In this document: positions 15,926 through 25,789 of the stretch, piece by piece
Layout of the letters: each line of letters starts with the position of its first letter
Position numbering within the stretch: position 1 is the first letter of the stretch
DNA from: Chloroflexota bacterium
GTDB taxonomy: Bacteria; Chloroflexota; Anaerolineae; 4572-78; J111
Assembly (NCBI GenBank): GCA_016860845.1
Contig: BOKF01000034.1
Coordinates: forward strand, 28,123 to 92,122
Direction of reading: 5' to 3'
Length of the DNA: 64,000 nucleotides
Program-made: the position numbers and the translations under genes
Notes under the pieces: generated by a model
Database searches by the model: none
Seen by the model: the letters and a program-made list of their open reading frames with translations, nothing else
Told to the model about the DNA's origin: nothing

Positions 15926-17776
15926 TTAAATAGAAGTTCCAACTTCGCGCAAGGCCATCTCTACCGTCAGAATACGCCCCAATAATCCTTCGGATTTAAA
16001 GGAGTCTTTCCGGGCCTCGGCGAGCAATGTCTGCAAACGTTCAACGTCGTACAAACCACTTGAATGCATTTTGGCCGGCGTCAGCAAATTTTCTGCTTCC
16101 AATTGGGCCAAAGTATCACGTCGCCATTGGGCTTCGGGGTAGATCAGCCCATCAGGGCCTTTATCACTCTTTTTCCACAATCTTCTGCCTGTGATTTTAT
16201 AGCCTACACCCCACATCAGTTTTTCGGCCAAATTTGACCAATAGGGCACAAATCGAGGCAAGTTTGTTAAACGCATCGGTAAAGCCGGACCTCCGTCAGC
16301 CGTTTCAATCCCGGCCAGGGATGGGTTGATTCGCTCTAGCATCAATCTGACGAGGCGAGCGTGAGATCGCCACTTGTGGTTTACCGAGATAACACAAGCA
16401 ACACCTTCTTTAAAATCAAGCGGGGCTATGGCTCTTTGTAAGCCCGCGACGGTGGAAATAGTGGCGCCACCTAAAGGATGTTCGGTGTATTGACCAATCA
16501 GGTCTAATTTGACGGTATTCGGCCAATCGGGCTGCTGTTCACCAACTGTTTTTAGTTGCGCCTTAAGCTCCTGGTCAAACACTCCCTTCCATTTGGCCTG
16601 ATCTTTAAGCACCAGCGTGGTTGCCGAGCCAAACCGTTTGAGCAAGTTATCATAATTAACGGTCGAGGTCGCACCGGTCTTTAGTAATTCCTGTTTCCAG
16701 TAATAGCCCCGATATGTCTCACCCCCATACCCCCACCACGAAACAGGCAACTGTTGCGCCTTTAAGGTTTGCTCTCTGACAATGCGGCTTAATTTCAAAA
16801 TATTCATATGGGCATCACAGTGGCCCAGGGTACGGGATAACCACTCCGCTCGTTGAGTACCCCAATCTTCCGGTAAGGAGAAATATTCATGCTCCCAGCC
16901 CATTTCCCGGCTGATAAGTGAAGCAAGAAGCACATCTCGCGAGTCGGGCTGACCGTGAAAATAGGCTTTAAAAGGTAAACCACTGTAACTGACCAGGGCG
17001 GCCGTAGTACGGCTGTCGAAACCGCCCGTCAAACTTAACCAGGCTTTACCTTCTCGCGCCAGGGTGCGGCGCATTGTTTGCGAAAGAACGTCAATAAGGC
17101 AGGCTACGGACTCGTCTAGCGATAAATTAGCAATGGTGTCATTAAGGCTAAAACGCCAGTAGGTAAATTTTTTAACATCCTGGCGAGTCAGTTCCAAGAC
17201 GGTAGCCGGTATGAGGCGTTTTACCTCCTGCCATAAAGTCATCTCGCCCCAAACAGCGCCCTGCGCCACAAAACAGCGCACCCCCAATTCGCTCGGTTGA
17301 GATTGTACCCCTTTTGCCACTGCCAGGGCTGAGGTTGAAACAAAAAATTGGTCCCCCTTTTGCCCATAAAAAATAGAAATAAGGCCAAAAGGATCAGAGA
17401 CAATGGCTAGACTATCCTCTTTTCCATTATAAATAACGAGGGCAAATTGACCATCCAATCGCTCAAAAACCTTGGCGCCCTGTTTCAGGTAATCTGTAAG
17501 TAACTGCTGCAAATCTCCATTGGGGAAGAGAGCTGCATTATCAATTACAGTTCCAACAGCCAACAACCATGAGCCAGTTTTCGCATCCCAGGTAATGCCG
17601 CGATGCAATGTTGAAGGCGTATCGAACTTGGCTGCAACACAACGCGACCCACTGGCAACTTGACCGGGTTTAGGGAGACATTTATAGTTTGTTACCGAGA
17701 TTAGAAAATCAACAAAACCCGGATCCTGAGCGGTCAACGGTTCTTTTTGATCAAATAGTAAGACAAAACCAGACAT
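15926..17776 (-). CDS. Asparagine synthase-like protein, glutaminase Cys replaced by Ser (paralogue 1)
   Basis: 616 residues with the two-domain layout of asparagine synthase B: N-terminal Ntn-type glutaminase (1-200) and C-terminal ATP-pyrophosphatase. True glutamine-dependent enzymes begin MCG with Cys as nucleophile; this one begins MSGF, so glutamine hydrolysis is unlikely. FERLDGQFALVIYN and VSDPFGLISIFYG keep the Ntn fold. The PP-loop is LTGGFDSRTTA near residues 249-259. Relatives with a disabled glutaminase (for example beta-lactam synthetase) join other amines to carboxylates through acyl-adenylates. In an EPS cluster it may amidate a uronic acid or attach an amino acid. A close paralogue lies at 19126-20985. 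Confidence 0.85.
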   Translation of the reverse strand: MSGFVLLFDQKEPLTAQDPGFVDFLISVTNYKCLPKPGQVASGSRCVAAKFDTPSTLHRGITWDAKTGSWLLAVGTVIDNAALFPNGDLQQLLTDYLKQGAKVFERLDGQFALVIYNGKEDSLAIVSDPFGLISIFYGQKGDQFFVSTSALAVAKGVQSQPSELGVRCFVAQGAVWGEMTLWQEVKRLIPATVLELTRQDVKKFTYWRFSLNDTIANLSLDESVACLIDVLSQTMRRTLAREGKAWLSLTGGFDSRTTAALVSYSGLPFKAYFHGQPDSRDVLLASLISREMGWEHEYFSLPEDWGTQRAEWLSRTLGHCDAHMNILKLSRIVREQTLKAQQLPVSWWGYGGETYRGYYWKQELLKTGATSTVNYDNLLKRFGSATTLVLKDQAKWKGVFDQELKAQLKTVGEQQPDWPNTVKLDLIGQYTEHPLGGATISTVAGLQRAIAPLDFKEGVACVISVNHKWRSHARLVRLMLERINPSLAGIETADGGPALPMRLTNLPRFVPYWSNLAEKLMWGVGYKITGRRLWKKSDKGPDGLIYPEAQWRRDTLAQLEAENLLTPAKMHSSGLYDVERLQTLLAEARKDSFKSEGLLGRILTVEMALREVGTSI

Positions 17777-17799
17777 TCAAATCTCTCTAAACTTTGGAA

Positions 17800-19059
17800 C
17801 TAATTACTTTCCCCCTCCGTGGTAGCGGAGGTCAACAAGTTAGCCAACTTATCAATAGAGCGATGAATACTGAACTCGGCAAGCACTTTTTCCCGGCCCG
17901 CTTTACCAAATTGTTGCCGCATAGCCGGGTTATCCTTTAAATAGAGGAGCATATCGGCTAAGGTTTTGGCATCGCCCGGAGAGGTTAAAAAGCCATTATG
18001 GCCATGATCAACTAATTCAGGAATACCAGCAATCCGGGTTGATATAACCGGCAATTCCATGGCCATCGCTTCGGTCAAGACAACCGGCAGGCCATCCTGC
18101 CGGCCTGATTCATCTCTCACACAGGGCAGCGCGAAAGCATCTGCTTGACTGAGCAACTGCCGCAAATCCTCCTGATAGACGCGCCCTGGCAGCAATACAT
18201 GTTCGCGCAAGTTGTACTGATCTACTAATTTTTCCAGCCTGCTCCGCTCTTCTCCTTCGCCTAAAATATGGCAGTGGAAAGCGACACCTCGCTCGGCCAA
18301 AAGATGGCAGGCCTCTATGAGCACTTGAAAACCTTTACAGGCGATTAATTGGCCTACTGCTACCACCGTAAACGCGCCATTGTTGGGGTTAGACTCAGCC
18401 AAGCGAGTAAAGGCATCTGGGTTCAAGCCATGATGGACGACATGAATCTTGCCGGCTACTCCATTTTCGGCCATAAGGTCTATCAATATCTGGCGATGAT
18501 ATTCAGAGATAGTAACCACAAAGCGGGCGGCTCGAATTTTATCTTCGATTAACAGGTGGCGGGGGTGGGCATCCTTATTATAAAAAGAGTGTAGGGTTAA
18601 ACTAAAAGGAATTTTCAATAACCGGCTGGCAATCAAAGCCACCGTAGAGGCGCTCCAACCAAAATGGGTATGGATATAATCTGGCTGCAACCGTTCTATT
18701 TCACGCACCGCTAACAGGCTATATAAAAAATGGATCAGGGTGCGCCAGCGGCTCTTTATAGGCTCCCCCGGGCGGGTGAGCACAAAAATCAGCGTCCCCA
18801 AATAGAGGAGGGGCCGGCTAAAAAGATACCTGAGATGAAGCCCCAGCAATTTTAACCAGGGGATTGGAAAAATATAGAAGGTCTCGTCTACTAAAGGGAT
18901 TGCTTCGGCTGCTAACTTGGCCGGAGGCCGGAGGATGGACAGGGTGTGGATGACAAGCCCTCGCCGGCGCAGAGCTAACACTTCACGATAGACAAACGTC
19001 TGGGTAACATCGGGATAGTTTGCCAGGATGTAGGCAATAGAGACGGGTTGTGATGACAT
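17800..19059 (-). CDS. Glycosyltransferase family 4 protein
   Basis: 419-residue GT-B enzyme lying between two asparagine-synthase paralogues. N-terminal landmarks are YPDVTQTFVYREV and DYIHTHFGWSAS, as in colanic-acid-type glycosyltransferases. In the C-terminal domain are TVVAVGQLIACKGFQ, VLLPGRVYQEDL and PVVLTEAMAMELPVI, where the second Glu of the usual E-x7-E spacing is not exact. It adds a sugar to the lipid-linked EPS repeat. Donor unknown. No clear ribosome binding site is visible before the ATG at 19059. Confidence 0.9.
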   Translation of the reverse strand: MSSQPVSIAYILANYPDVTQTFVYREVLALRRRGLVIHTLSILRPPAKLAAEAIPLVDETFYIFPIPWLKLLGLHLRYLFSRPLLYLGTLIFVLTRPGEPIKSRWRTLIHFLYSLLAVREIERLQPDYIHTHFGWSASTVALIASRLLKIPFSLTLHSFYNKDAHPRHLLIEDKIRAARFVVTISEYHRQILIDLMAENGVAGKIHVVHHGLNPDAFTRLAESNPNNGAFTVVAVGQLIACKGFQVLIEACHLLAERGVAFHCHILGEGEERSRLEKLVDQYNLREHVLLPGRVYQEDLRQLLSQADAFALPCVRDESGRQDGLPVVLTEAMAMELPVISTRIAGIPELVDHGHNGFLTSPGDAKTLADMLLYLKDNPAMRQQFGKAGREKVLAEFSIHRSIDKLANLLTSATTEGESN

Positions 19060-19125
19060 AATCTTTTGGTTAAATCGTCTAAAAAATTTTAGTCTTAAAT
19101 AAGAGTTTACATCTTGTTTTTAGGT

Positions 19126-20985
19126 TCACGATATACTCGTACCGACTGTCCGCAGTGCCATTTCTAGCGTGATGACTCGACCCAGGAACTCAGTATATTT
19201 AAAGTCTTCTGCCTCGACTTGCTGAACAAGAGACTGCAATTTAGCGGCGTCATAAAGACTTTCAGAACACATATCCGTTGGATTCAACAATCCTTTAGCT
19301 ATGGCAAAATTCAACCAACCCTTTCGCCAAGCTGGTAGGGGATAGGCCACATAATTGGATTTCTCCGACCAAAGTTTAATAGACTTTCCAATTAATTTCT
19401 TTGAAAATTTCCGGGTCGCTCGATTAGTGGTAGATTTCCAGAAGGGCCAAAATTTGTAAGAATTTGTTAAGCGCATAGGAACAGCCGGCCCCCCGCTAGT
19501 TGTCATAATATTTGCCAATCGTGGATTCTCTCGCTCCATTAAGACTCTAACGAAATGGTAACTGTTAGGTAGCTTCCACTTATAAGCCAATGAAAAAGCA
19601 AAGGTCGTAGGTTCCTTAAAGCAAAGAGGTATTACAGAGCGCACCATTCCCACGGCAGCAGATAAGTAGGCCCCCGAGTGAGTCGGGTGTCTATGAAATA
19701 GATATAAACTATCCAGCTTCACCGTGTTGGGAAATTCGGCATATTTGGATACCACGTTTTCAAAGTACTCTGTTAGGGCTTGTCGAATTTCTTCTGTCCA
19801 ATCTTTCCTCAATATAGATATAGGGACAGAATTGATCAATTTCGCTAGAATATAGTCGTAAGTTGTAATGGGCGTTCTGCCAATATTCAATAGCTCTCCT
19901 GGCCAATAAAAGCCTCGCCAATTTTCTCCCCCCAAACCTAAAACATGGGTTTTACTCAGGGTAGATCTGTGCTGATGCCCCCATAAAACTCCCGCTAATT
20001 GCAATACATTAAGATGAGCATCCCCTTTATGCAGAGCTGTTTCAAACCAAGCACATTGTTCCTGTTCCCAATCATCGGGTAAAGATATATGCTGGTATTC
20101 CCAATTCATTGCTTGGCTAATCAACTTTGAAATTTCCACATCCTGATTAGCAGCCGGCCCAACACAATTAGCAACAAAAGGAATACCTGTTTTCGCCAAA
20201 AACATTGTTACTAACCGTGAGTCAAAGCCCCCCGTAAGGTCTGCCCAAACCTTATCTTCTCGGTGTAAACTCTTCTTAAAAGTCTGAGATAATAAGTCAA
20301 CAGCTTTGTTCAGTGCTTCATTAAATGGTAAATCAGTAATTGCCTGATCAACTACGGGGGCCCAATAAGTAGATTTATTAACTCTGCCGTGGCTAATATT
20401 TAAGACAGTGGCTGCAGGGACCCGTTTCACGTCATGCCAAAGCGTTTTGTTCTCGTACACTCTACCGGTGCTTAAGAAGCATTGTACGCCCAACCGATCC
20501 GGTTGAGAGTGAATTTGCCTGGCAATAGCCAATGCTGAGGTAGCAACGAATATTTGCTCGCCACGCCGGCCAAAGAAAATGGAAAAGAGGCCCATCGGAT
20601 CAGAAATGATGGAGAGGCTCTCTTCACGTCCATTGTAAATAGCAAGGGCAAAGTGGCCATCATAGTGTTGCAGGGCAACTGCCCCATTCTCTACATAATC
20701 TCTCAATAGGACATTTAAATCCAGGTCTGAGCCATAATCAACTGCAAGATTTACCAAAGTACCACTTGCAATCAACCACGATCCTGTTAGCTCATCTTTG
20801 GTAACACCTGGATGCAAAGCCGAGGGGGAATCCAATTTGGCCCCTGTACAACACCGGCCAACAATATATTCAGAAGACACATTTAAATTCTTATAATCGG
20901 CAACAAGTTGCAAGAAATCTTTAAAAACAATCTCTCGTTCTTGGGCAGATGAGTGTGGATCTATTAAAATGGCAAATCCAGACAT
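19126..20985 (-). CDS. Asparagine synthase-like protein, glutaminase Cys replaced by Ser (paralogue 2)
   Basis: 619 residues, clearly homologous over its full length to the protein at 15926-17776, and also starting MSGF instead of MCG. The PP-loop is DLTGGFDSRLVT near residues 249-260, with VLGLGGENWRGFYW in the synthase domain. Both paralogues end in the same way (RVITLEMALRTVGTSIS versus the RILTVEMALREVGTSI end of the other), so they arose by duplication and now flank a GT4 gene. A GGAGC ribosome binding site supports the ATG at 20985. Proposed role: ATP-dependent amide formation on the glycan with an amine other than glutamine-derived ammonia. Paired copies may act on two different positions; that is inference. 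Confidence 0.85.
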   Translation of the reverse strand: MSGFAILIDPHSSAQEREIVFKDFLQLVADYKNLNVSSEYIVGRCCTGAKLDSPSALHPGVTKDELTGSWLIASGTLVNLAVDYGSDLDLNVLLRDYVENGAVALQHYDGHFALAIYNGREESLSIISDPMGLFSIFFGRRGEQIFVATSALAIARQIHSQPDRLGVQCFLSTGRVYENKTLWHDVKRVPAATVLNISHGRVNKSTYWAPVVDQAITDLPFNEALNKAVDLLSQTFKKSLHREDKVWADLTGGFDSRLVTMFLAKTGIPFVANCVGPAANQDVEISKLISQAMNWEYQHISLPDDWEQEQCAWFETALHKGDAHLNVLQLAGVLWGHQHRSTLSKTHVLGLGGENWRGFYWPGELLNIGRTPITTYDYILAKLINSVPISILRKDWTEEIRQALTEYFENVVSKYAEFPNTVKLDSLYLFHRHPTHSGAYLSAAVGMVRSVIPLCFKEPTTFAFSLAYKWKLPNSYHFVRVLMERENPRLANIMTTSGGPAVPMRLTNSYKFWPFWKSTTNRATRKFSKKLIGKSIKLWSEKSNYVAYPLPAWRKGWLNFAIAKGLLNPTDMCSESLYDAAKLQSLVQQVEAEDFKYTEFLGRVITLEMALRTVGTSIS

Positions 20986-21063
20986 GATAGCTCCTGCTGT
21001 CCAATCCTTTAGAGAAAGAGGCCCATAAATAGCTAAAATTATTTACCTTATTGCGATAAATGC

Positions 21064-21363
21064 TCAGACTTTCCTGGCAACACCCAAGATATTCTGGCGC
21101 AGGTTTTCGAGGGGAGGGGTGGAGTTGACGATTCTTTCGTAGATCACCCCTGATTGATAGGCTATCCTGGAAAAAAGTAAATAGGCAGGAGACATTTCCG
21201 TCGGCATCAAAATTTCTATTTCAAAGCCTGCCTGTTTTAAAAGCGAGTCACATTGCTTACGTGAGTTGAAACGATAAAAAGTTCTGACTATAAAATTGTT
21301 AAAATGGTTAACTTTGCCAAGTAATAGACATATTACCTCTGCCTCAAGAGCGTCCTTTTTGCA
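21064..21363 (-). pseudogene. Remnant of a methyltransferase-like gene (C-terminal ~100 codons)
   Basis: An open frame of about 100 codons without a start codon near its beginning. It opens just inside the end of the GT4 gene (stop at 21344) and ends with TGA at 21064. The translation includes VRTFYRFNSRKQCDSLL, QAGFEIEIL and ends NILGVARKV, the style of C-termini of class I SAM-dependent methyltransferases (xxLLxxAGFE, then a final VARK). The SAM-binding N-terminus is absent, so this looks like the leftover of a deleted gene. It fills most of the otherwise gene-free 20986-21343. Confidence 0.5.
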
Positions 21364-22507
21364 TCACTGCAATCTTCTGATAAACCTCATAGGTCCGCCT
21401 GGCTACCACCTCGGCGCGATAATTCTCCACGGCGAATTTGCGGCCCGCCTCGCCCATGCCTTTGCGTAGAGATGGATTTTGAAGCAGGCGCTGCAAAGCT
21501 TCAGCGAGGGCATCAATCTTACCCACCTCGACTAAAAAACCTGTTTCGCCGGTCTTAACCATCTCGGTAACGCCACCCACAGGTGTAGCGACCACCGGTT
21601 TGCCGGCGGCCATGGCCTGGGCAATCACCATAGGTGTAGTTTCTTGAGCGGAGGGCAGCGCTAACACATCACACCCGGCAAATTCGCGCCGCACGGCCTC
21701 TTCAGGAAGCGGCCCCAGCAGATGGACTCGATCCTCCAAATTTGCTTCCCGGATAAAAGTCTGCACAGCCTCGGCATAGGTGGGTTCAGAACTATATTCA
21801 CCGGCCAGACGCAACTGAGCCAGCGGGTTTTGTCCGGCTATTTGGGCAAAAGCCCGGACTAAATCGAGGGTACGTTTCCGGGGGATGATCCGCCCGGCAT
21901 ACAGAATGGTATGACCATCGGCGGTATCGTTTAATTGAAAGAAACATTGATCAATCGCATTGGGAATATGGGAGACTTGAACATCCGGCCTCAGAAGCGA
22001 GGCGTAGTAACTGGTAACATAGCGGCTAATCGCGATAAGATAACGGGTATGTTTTAGATTGTAACGCTCAATTAGTAAATTATGCAGCCAATTACGAATT
22101 CGAATGAAGAAAGAGTCTCCATATTTAATATCCTCACGCCTTATCCCATGCACGGTAATAATGGTCGGGTAGTTTGAGCGAAGGGCAACGTAGGCATGGA
22201 TAGTGGCATCCTGGGCATGCAGGATATCTGGCTGAATTTGGGCCAGTTTAGCATCTAAGCGAGACTGATAAACCCGGTAGTTTCGCAGCAATTCAAAACG
22301 GGGAAAAGCAGGCAATCTATGGACGGTAACGCCATTTTGCTTGATTGGGTCATGTTGAGCATGAGTATGTCCGCGCAGAGTAAGAATATGAATCTGCAAA
22401 TCATCAATTTGGCTTAGCCCGTTTACCAAATAAGTAAAAGCTGCCTGTACTCCCCCGTGTATCTGAGTGACATCTGTAGGGTAATCACCAATAATTGCTA
22501 CGCGCAT
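21344..22507 (-). CDS. Glycosyltransferase family 4 protein
   Basis: GT-B glycosyltransferase of about 387 residues. The start is set at 22507 (MRVAIIGDYPTDV) because GGAG lies 6 bases upstream; a longer reading to 22585 enters the end of the upstream ligase gene. Motifs: VTQIHGGVQAAF (glycine loop), ILYAGRIIPRKRTLDLVRA, HLLGPLPEEAVRREFAGCDVLALPS and PMVIAQAMAAGKPVVATPVGG. It transfers a sugar during EPS assembly. It follows the polymerase gene by 22 bases in the same operon-like string. Confidence 0.92.
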   Translation of the reverse strand: MRVAIIGDYPTDVTQIHGGVQAAFTYLVNGLSQIDDLQIHILTLRGHTHAQHDPIKQNGVTVHRLPAFPRFELLRNYRVYQSRLDAKLAQIQPDILHAQDATIHAYVALRSNYPTIITVHGIRREDIKYGDSFFIRIRNWLHNLLIERYNLKHTRYLIAISRYVTSYYASLLRPDVQVSHIPNAIDQCFFQLNDTADGHTILYAGRIIPRKRTLDLVRAFAQIAGQNPLAQLRLAGEYSSEPTYAEAVQTFIREANLEDRVHLLGPLPEEAVRREFAGCDVLALPSAQETTPMVIAQAMAAGKPVVATPVGGVTEMVKTGETGFLVEVGKIDALAEALQRLLQNPSLRKGMGEAGRKFAVENYRAEVVARRTYEVYQKIAVMQKGRS

Positions 22508-22529
22508 AGTTTCTCCAGAAGTGGGACCG

Positions 22530-24071
22530 TTAACGGTAAAGGGAGTTGGTTGCCAGTTGGGCCCATTTTGGAGCTTGAGTATCACCAGGTTTGAGGTAGG
22601 CGTTCACCATATTGCCAATTAAGGCTAACACCAGCCACCACAAGGCATTGCCAAATGGAAAAAACCTGATCATATCCATGAAGCTGCTAACAATAAACAT
22701 GTGGACTATGACCAACCATAAGATGACCAATAATTGCCAGCTCCAAAAGCCGCGGGATGGTAACCGCTGTCTAACTTTTAGGCTGAGTATTAACCACCAC
22801 ACTACCGGGAAAATATAAAAAAAGAAACCTGTTGCGCCCAATTCTGTCAAAATGGTTAGGTAGGTATTATGCGATGTTTCGTTATCATGAAGTCTTATAT
22901 TTCCTACCCGCTCCATAAAGGGTTGCTTATATTGGTCAAAGTTACCATAGCCCCAACCAAAGAAAGGTTTTCTTTCTATCATTTTCAATGAGGCGTTGGT
23001 AACACTCGCCCGGCTCTCGGCGCTATCTTGAGCCTCTTCGCCAGTTAAGCGCTCATAACTCCAGGCCACCTGTTCGGCCAAAAGAGTGCCGCTCAATACA
23101 TAGATAACTATCCCCAAAACAACGGCAAAACGAATTACCACTTTAGGATGAATAAATATTAAGGACAAGAGGATAACCCCCTCCCCCAACCAACTTGCCC
23201 TGGAGAAAGACATAAAAACACAATACAGAGCCAGACCAAATGTCACTAACAATCCAAAGCGAAGCTTAGTTGAGGCAGAATTTACAGCATATTGGAACAG
23301 CAAGAGTGAACAAAACAGAAGCGTGCTTGTGTATACAGCTACATTCCGCAACGAGCCAACGGTGCGTTCGCCAACCAGGCTAACCCATTTGGGTGGCAGT
23401 AATTCGGGGGCAAACCAACTAATAATCCCAATAGTCGCTTGAGCAATTATCGTGATAAAAGCAATCCAAAGGAAGCGTTTCCAATCCTTCTCAGTGGGAG
23501 CAAGTAATCGGATTAGCCAGTACAGACAAAATGGAATAAGTATTAGATCATAGGCTTTGATAAAGGTCTGTGTCTTGCCTTTAGTAGATAAGAGTAGGAT
23601 GTTGACCGTCAGCACACCTAAAAAAAGCAGCATGGATAACTCGGCCCGCCCCAAGCGAACAGGTTCCCTTTTCTTAATCCCCATCCAATCAGATAGGATG
23701 ACAACACCTAAGCCAAAGGGAATTAACGCCCGGTATAATAACCAATATATGACCCGCCCAGCGGCTGTCGGCTCATTTAAAAAATATGGCACAAATAGCA
23801 ACCAGATCATGACTACGGCAAATGGATACCTATTAAACAGAATAGCAACCGGTATAGCCGCAGCCAGAGGAATAGCCAAATGCCAAAGTCCCTTAACAAT
23901 CAAAAAGGCTTCTATTGTGCCCAAGCTTAAGCCCAAAAGCAAAGGCAACCATCTGGGCAAAAATCGAGCTTCCCAAAAATAGACCCAGTTTTTATCACCA
24001 AATATTTCAGCAATTACTGTTTTTTTATTTATTTTTGAAGAAAAATATGAGGTTAGCCCCATATTACCCAA
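22530..24071 (-). CDS. O-antigen ligase/polymerase family membrane protein
   Basis: About 510 residues with some 11-13 hydrophobic segments, typical of Wzy polymerases and WaaL ligases. The large periplasmic loop and conserved region are visible around FFGWGYGNFDQYKQPF and ETSHNTYLTILTELGATGFFFYIFP, the family signature (N-x-Y-L near the end of the loop). It probably polymerises the flipped EPS repeat units on the outer face of the membrane, the step whose length the Wzz-like protein at 30164-31303 would control. The start is either a TTG at 24071 or the ATG at 24062, both near an AGAGAGG sequence. Confidence 0.88.
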   Translation of the reverse strand: MGNMGLTSYFSSKINKKTVIAEIFGDKNWVYFWEARFLPRWLPLLLGLSLGTIEAFLIVKGLWHLAIPLAAAIPVAILFNRYPFAVVMIWLLFVPYFLNEPTAAGRVIYWLLYRALIPFGLGVVILSDWMGIKKREPVRLGRAELSMLLFLGVLTVNILLLSTKGKTQTFIKAYDLILIPFCLYWLIRLLAPTEKDWKRFLWIAFITIIAQATIGIISWFAPELLPPKWVSLVGERTVGSLRNVAVYTSTLLFCSLLLFQYAVNSASTKLRFGLLVTFGLALYCVFMSFSRASWLGEGVILLSLIFIHPKVVIRFAVVLGIVIYVLSGTLLAEQVAWSYERLTGEEAQDSAESRASVTNASLKMIERKPFFGWGYGNFDQYKQPFMERVGNIRLHDNETSHNTYLTILTELGATGFFFYIFPVVWWLILSLKVRQRLPSRGFWSWQLLVILWLVIVHMFIVSSFMDMIRFFPFGNALWWLVLALIGNMVNAYLKPGDTQAPKWAQLATNSLYR

Positions 24072-24086
24072 ACACCTCTCTGATAA

Positions 24087-25772
24087 CTATTCCAGATAGC
24101 CCAGGGCTCGTAACCGGGCATGAATTTCGGCTTCATCTTCTGCGGATATAACTTCATCACTAAATAAGGCTTCATCTTTATTGGGCCAAAAGTCAACCGG
24201 TTCTCCATATCGCACAGGTCGGGACTCTAAAATATCTGGTTCCAGAGTTTCAGTTAGGACCCGTCCATCTATATCCGAAGGAACAGGCAAGCCGAGCATG
24301 TACAGGATAGTAGGGGCAACATCCTCAATAGCCAAGTTAGTTAATGGCTCCGGGTTCGACATAATGCCTGGGCCATTGGCCAGAAAGATACCATTGAGGC
24401 GATGATCACCACGAAGCAACTTCGCCTGCACAACTTTTGTTACCACAGAACTGTAATGGCCGAGGTGATGACCCCAGCCATAATCGGGCTTGATAATCAC
24501 AATAAGGTCAGGAATATTAACCGCATACGGACCGTAGTAATATTCTTCACCCCGATAAATTTGCTCAACCACTTTTTCTCCGGTTTCAGGGTCAACAATT
24601 TTTTCCAGCTCCTGGATAATTTCCTGGCACAGTGCTGTTTTATCCTCCCCTACCAAATTGATACGGATACCGGCCACGTTATCATAAATCGGCACAAAGT
24701 AGGCTTTACTTCCCTCTGTATCAATGTTAACAGAGCGACTTTTGGCAACTTTTTTAACAAAATTTTTCGACACACCCGGTAATCGAAACATAAGCCGGCC
24801 AATTTTGTCTCGGGGCAGGCCCAATTGTTTGAGCCAACTTTCAGCACCGGTCATGCTACGAGCTCCATTTGTCTGAACGGTAGCAAGCCAGCCATGCTGC
24901 TGCAACCAGAAGTTGCCATGGACACGCTTGCTGTACTTCGACCCCATCCCATGATCAGACATCACCACAACCGTTACATTTTCACCAGCTTTTGTCACCA
25001 GTTCACCCACAATTTCATCCAGACGCTGGTAATACTGGTGAACACCGCGGCAAAGCGCCTGGATTTCTGGAGGGTCGTTAGGGTCGGCTGAACGATGATA
25101 AGGCCAGAGATAATGCCCCATACGATCTGTGCTCATAAAAACAACCATAAAAAAGTCCCAGGGCTGTGAATCCATGAGGGACAGGGTTGTTCTGGCCCGC
25201 TTTTCCGTCATTTCTCGAAACTCTTCCAGTAAAGACAGGGAGGGATTAATGGTCCCCACCTCATGGCCATCTTGATAGGGCTTGCTATCAATGAAACGGT
25301 CCAGGTCAATTATGTAATCAGTAAGTTTTTGAGAAAGTTCAAATGGATAAGTAAAAACCGAGGCGTTTTTCGGCGTGAGAAAGCAGGTAATCATTGTCCC
25401 ATTCACCGGACGGGGAGGATACGTCATGGGCACATTGATAACAGTTGACTTCCGTTGATGATGGCCAAGAATATCCCATAGGGAAGATGATTTTATACTG
25501 CGGGCATTTACAATACGGGGCTTTTCAGTTGTGTCACTATCAAATAGATTAATAAAGTGAAACACGCCGTGTTTGCCGGGTCTTTTACCCGTCATAAAAG
25601 TGCTCCAGGCCGCTGCCGTAAGTGGGGGCAAGGTAGAACGCAAAGGTCCCCAAGATCCGTTCTGGCGTAATTTGGCCAGGTTAGGCAAACTGCCATCACG
25701 CAGCCAGGGATCAAGCACGTCCCAGGTTGCGCCATCAAGCCCAATAACCAAAACACGATTTGAAACTGGCAT
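24087..25772 (-). CDS. Alkaline-phosphatase-superfamily protein (type I phosphodiesterase/nucleotide pyrophosphatase-like)
   Basis: 561 residues. Metal site and nucleophile motifs: VIGLDGATWDVL near residue 9, PPLTAAAWSTFMTG with the likely Thr/Ser nucleophile near residues 52-58, STDRMGHY, and VVMSDHGMGSKYSKRVH. These match the AP-superfamily phosphodiesterases seen in many EPS clusters, which may hydrolyse or transfer phospho-alcohols on glycans. No signal peptide or membrane anchor is evident, so location is unclear. GGGAG precedes the ATG at 25772. It lies between the flippase and the polymerase with gaps of under 20 bases. Confidence 0.85.
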   Translation of the reverse strand: MPVSNRVLVIGLDGATWDVLDPWLRDGSLPNLAKLRQNGSWGPLRSTLPPLTAAAWSTFMTGKRPGKHGVFHFINLFDSDTTEKPRIVNARSIKSSSLWDILGHHQRKSTVINVPMTYPPRPVNGTMITCFLTPKNASVFTYPFELSQKLTDYIIDLDRFIDSKPYQDGHEVGTINPSLSLLEEFREMTEKRARTTLSLMDSQPWDFFMVVFMSTDRMGHYLWPYHRSADPNDPPEIQALCRGVHQYYQRLDEIVGELVTKAGENVTVVVMSDHGMGSKYSKRVHGNFWLQQHGWLATVQTNGARSMTGAESWLKQLGLPRDKIGRLMFRLPGVSKNFVKKVAKSRSVNIDTEGSKAYFVPIYDNVAGIRINLVGEDKTALCQEIIQELEKIVDPETGEKVVEQIYRGEEYYYGPYAVNIPDLIVIIKPDYGWGHHLGHYSSVVTKVVQAKLLRGDHRLNGIFLANGPGIMSNPEPLTNLAIEDVAPTILYMLGLPVPSDIDGRVLTETLEPDILESRPVRYGEPVDFWPNKDEALFSDEVISAEDEAEIHARLRALGYLE

Positions 25773-25789
25773 TCTTCTATCTCCCGAAC

